Assembly (NCBI RefSeq): GCF_003992125.1
Contig: NZ_RQUY01000001.1
Location: forward strand, 1-64,000
Direction: 5' to 3'
Source: Veillonella caviae
Lineage (GTDB): Bacteria > Bacillota > Negativicutes > Veillonellales > Veillonellaceae
DNA length: 64,000 bases
Shown here: piece after piece, positions 61,798 through 64,000 of the stretch
Position numbering within the stretch: position 1 is the stretch's first letter
How the letters are laid out: each line of letters begins with the position of its first letter
Program-made: the position numbers and the translations under genes
Notes under the pieces: model-generated
Databases searched by the model: none
Seen by the model: only the letters and a program-made list of their open reading frames with translations
Told to the model about the DNA's origin: nothing

Positions 61798-62511
61798 ATG
61801 ACAACAGTAGAAACAATGCAACATGATGTAGTAAACAATAATGAAACATTAGAAGCCCTTTTGAAAGCTTTTCGAGTACAAGACGGTTTTGATAAGGCAT
61901 TAGAATCTTATTTTTCGTCAAAAGAGGATGCATTATCATTTTTTCGTAATCAGTTTATCAATGAGTATGAACAATTAATTGAAGATTTAAATGCTATAGG
62001 TTCTATATGGGCTATGATACCATTTTTAGAAATTGGAAATCAAAAGGCGTGTAAAGAAAAAATTGAATTAAAGTTATATAGTCGTTTAACAAAACATGAC
62101 TCCGAGTTGCTTATGGAGTTTGAAACTCGTAGAGATGAACTTTTTTCAGCTTGTGAAAACTTACTAAAAATAATGGCGTATATTAAATCAGAAACTTATG
62201 AAGAAGGTACACTAGTTACAATGATTAGGCCTATTTTTAAAGGTATTTACACTATGTTAGATGAAAATCAAGACAGTGTATCTAACTATAACCTTTCAAA
62301 CCCATTCATATTTTATTGTAATGATGAATTTTGGGATATTGATTACTTAGATGACTATGTGCCACTTCATAAACTGATATCCTTTATTCCTGGCAATACA
62401 TTACAATGTACAGTTATGTATAAACCGGAGTATATTAATAAAACGTTATCTAAATTAAAGCATTATAAATTAAAACAGGTTTTGTCTGAATTGTACTTAG
62501 ATTTAATTTAA
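61798..62511 (+). CDS. hypothetical helical protein
   Basis: 237 residues, acidic, largely helical, with no recognised domain (starts TTVETMQHDVVNNNETLEAL; aromatic C-terminal part FYCNDEFWDIDYLDDYVPLH). GTGAGGGTGA precedes the start. Its base composition is more AT-rich than dut and pnp. It is the first gene of an accessory-looking stretch that includes a GTPase. Confidence 0.65.
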   Translation: MTTVETMQHDVVNNNETLEALLKAFRVQDGFDKALESYFSSKEDALSFFRNQFINEYEQLIEDLNAIGSIWAMIPFLEIGNQKACKEKIELKLYSRLTKHDSELLMEFETRRDELFSACENLLKIMAYIKSETYEEGTLVTMIRPIFKGIYTMLDENQDSVSNYNLSNPFIFYCNDEFWDIDYLDDYVPLHKLISFIPGNTLQCTVMYKPEYINKTLSKLKHYKLKQVLSELYLDLI

Positions 62512-62774
62512 AGGGATGTGTTCCTTTATAACCTTGATATTTTTGAAAAGTATTAATAGGATTTTGGGGGTATATAAAACTGGATGGTCAACATGTTTGA
62601 GGAGAAAAATTTTAAATTTGCTACTGTAATCCACCCTGCATACACATAGAGTGGATAAATGTTGACCTGGGGGGGCAGTCGATATAATGGTTTTATAAAT
62701 TGTAGATAAAGTCATATCGAGTGGAGGTTGTATAGAGTCAAAATGCAAAGTTATAGAACGGGCTAGATTGGGGT
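62512..62774. other. 263-bp noncoding stretch with nested inverted repeats
   Basis: GGTCAACAT (62586-62594) pairs with ATGTTGACC (62659-62667), and inside it ATCCAC pairs with GTGGAT. This may be a folded RNA leader for the GTPase gene or a mobile-element trace. No gene is seen. Confidence 0.45.
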
Positions 62775-63821
62775 ATGGTGATGCAAAAGTATAAATTTAA
62801 TTATCAAAATTTTTTGTGGAAATCTGCAAATAATTTTAGAGAAACTAATACTAGTTGTATTCAGTGGCAGAAACCTAGGAAATTATATCGAGGACAAGTA
62901 GGGATAGAAATGAAAAGTGATAAACTTAACAAAATACTACGTGAATATCAAAAGGATATTAATAATGTCGTAAATGAAAAAGAAGTTTTTTATTTAGTAA
63001 ATGCTGGGCGTATGAATCATGGTAAAAGTAGCCTATTAAATTCTTTAATAGGACAATCTGAGGATTATTTTGAAGTACAGGATCGACGTACTACAGTTAA
63101 AAATAAAGAGTATCAGTATGATGATAATATTATTTTTGTTGATACACCAGGTTTAAATGCTGATGAACATGATGATAGAGAAGCTATAAAAGCGTATAAA
63201 AAGGCAAGTTTAATTCTTTTTGTACATAATCTATCTGTTGGAGATGTTAGAAAAGAAGAAATTAGAGATTTAAAAACAATTATATCTTGTTTTTCTGATA
63301 TGAAATCGTTAGAGGAGCAGTTGGTTCTTGTATTAACAGGAAAAGATTCCATTACATCTTTAGAAGATTTGAGTAGCATTAAAGAGAAAATATTGCTAGA
63401 CATAAAAAATGAAGTAGGGCTTTCTAACTTTAAAGTATTTGAAGTTTCTAATACAACTTTTAAAAAAGGACTTGAAAATAAAAAGAAAAAGTTACAAGAG
63501 CACAGTGGGGTTCTTGCATTAAAGCTATATATTGAAAAATATATAGCTGATAATAGAGCTACAACTAGAACCAGAGCTATGGAACGAATAGACTTATTAA
63601 CTGCCAATGTGAGGGAGTTAATAGAAGTAGACTTAAAAAAATTGAAATCCATTTTGGATAAAAAGGAGAAGGAAATAAATACTAATATATCGAAATTATT
63701 TAGACTAATAGATAATAAGGTTTCTTTTATTAAAGGTATAAATGAAAGAGTTGATTTATGTAATCAACAAATTAAAGAATTAAGTGCCCCGGAATATAAT
63801 AGTGAGCCCTGGCCTTTTTGA
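62775..63821 (+). CDS. dynamin-like/Era-type GTPase
   Basis: 348 residues. P-loop GRMNHGKS (78-85), switch Thr in DRRTTVKN, G3 VDTPG and G4 TGKD; the C-terminal half is a long Lys/Glu-rich helix, as in dynamin-like proteins. The true start may be the ATG at 62910, which has a weak AGGGA site; the first 45 residues look unlike a normal N-terminus. It ends with a short Pro/Trp tail (SEPWPF). Confidence 0.75.
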   Translation: MVMQKYKFNYQNFLWKSANNFRETNTSCIQWQKPRKLYRGQVGIEMKSDKLNKILREYQKDINNVVNEKEVFYLVNAGRMNHGKSSLLNSLIGQSEDYFEVQDRRTTVKNKEYQYDDNIIFVDTPGLNADEHDDREAIKAYKKASLILFVHNLSVGDVRKEEIRDLKTIISCFSDMKSLEEQLVLVLTGKDSITSLEDLSSIKEKILLDIKNEVGLSNFKVFEVSNTTFKKGLENKKKKLQEHSGVLALKLYIEKYIADNRATTRTRAMERIDLLTANVRELIEVDLKKLKSILDKKEKEINTNISKLFRLIDNKVSFIKGINERVDLCNQQIKELSAPEYNSEPWPF

Positions 63822-63886
63822 GAAACATTAAAAAATAACGAATAAGGATTTAATAAAATAGTTTGTAATAGTTAGGAGGAAATGAA

Positions 63887-64000
63887 ATGTTTATTGCAGC
63901 AGGAGCATTAGCAGCAGTGGGAGTTATTGGAGGCGTTATATCTCATAGTGATCATAGTGATTATAGTGATTACTATAGTGATTATGCAGAACGGGAACGT
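63887..64000 (+). CDS. small membrane protein (partial, cut by window end)
   Basis: ATG at 63887 follows TAGGAGGA by six bases. The visible 38 residues start with a Gly/Ala-rich hydrophobic span (FIAAGALAAVGVIGGVI) and go on to a Ser/Asp/His/Tyr-rich repeat (HSDHSDYSDYYSDY). It is probably co-expressed with the GTPase; the rest lies outside the window. Confidence 0.6.
   Translation, partial: MFIAAGALAAVGVIGGVISHSDHSDYSDYYSDYAERER

Noticed and set aside
1-64000. tRNA, rRNA or transposase genes
   Set aside because: Nothing with cloverleaf, rRNA or transposase character was found by reading; weak tRNAs could be missed without a search tool.

Overview
The window comes from a low-GC, diderm Firmicute, most likely Veillonella or a close relative (Negativicutes). 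The chromosomal part combines Firmicute-like genes and compact operons with a full ADP-heptose/lipopolysaccharide core pathway (gmhA-hldE-hldD-gmhB plus two heptosyltransferases), which only makes sense with an outer membrane. The genus is inferred from gene content, not from a database match.

Positions 1 to about 38.4 kb hold most of a prophage with a contractile tail of the PBSX/Xkd type. Its left end, presumably with the integrase, lies outside the window. In order: a leftward CI-like repressor and rightward Cro-like gene around a shared operator region (1-689); an early block of small, mostly unrecognised genes, one of them inverted (719-4552); a PcfJ-like gene; a recombination module (SbcC/Rad50-like ATPase, RecT, metallo-beta-lactamase-fold hydrolase; 6231-9576); replication genes (DUF4373-type protein, DnaC-like loader) and a RusA-like resolvase; further small genes ending in an ArpU-like late regulator (13125-13646); a late promoter followed by a terminator; terminases, portal, scaffold and capsid; a MuF head protein with a zincin-like C-terminal domain; connectors; sheath and tube; a tail chaperone with a classical -1 frameshift site; tape measure and baseplate genes; a tail fibre with identical 63-bp repeats; then a lysis block with two holin-like proteins, a DUF2829/Tad2-like protein, an amidase and two spanin-like reading frames that overlap almost completely. 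Beyond the lysis genes (37.2-38.4 kb) is a short accessory cassette: a strong promoter containing a palindrome, a 39-residue hydrophobic peptide that resembles a type I toxin, a small membrane peptide, an HTH protein and two unknown genes closed by a strong terminator.

From 38.7 kb the chromosome resumes: M18 aminopeptidase, pyruvate carboxylase, nrdR, an M19 dipeptidase, the heptose/LPS-core operon, a DEDDh exonuclease, a second M18 aminopeptidase, an ABC importer with two tandem substrate-binding lipoproteins, rpsO, pnp and dut. After dut the sequence becomes AT-rich and accessory again, with an unknown 237-residue protein, a dynamin-like GTPase and the start of a small membrane protein cut by the window edge.

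No tRNA, rRNA, CRISPR array or transposase gene was seen. The most interesting items are the overlapping spanin-like frames, the MuF-zincin cassette, the Tad2-like gene, the toxin-like cassette at the prophage right end and the GTPase cluster at the window end.
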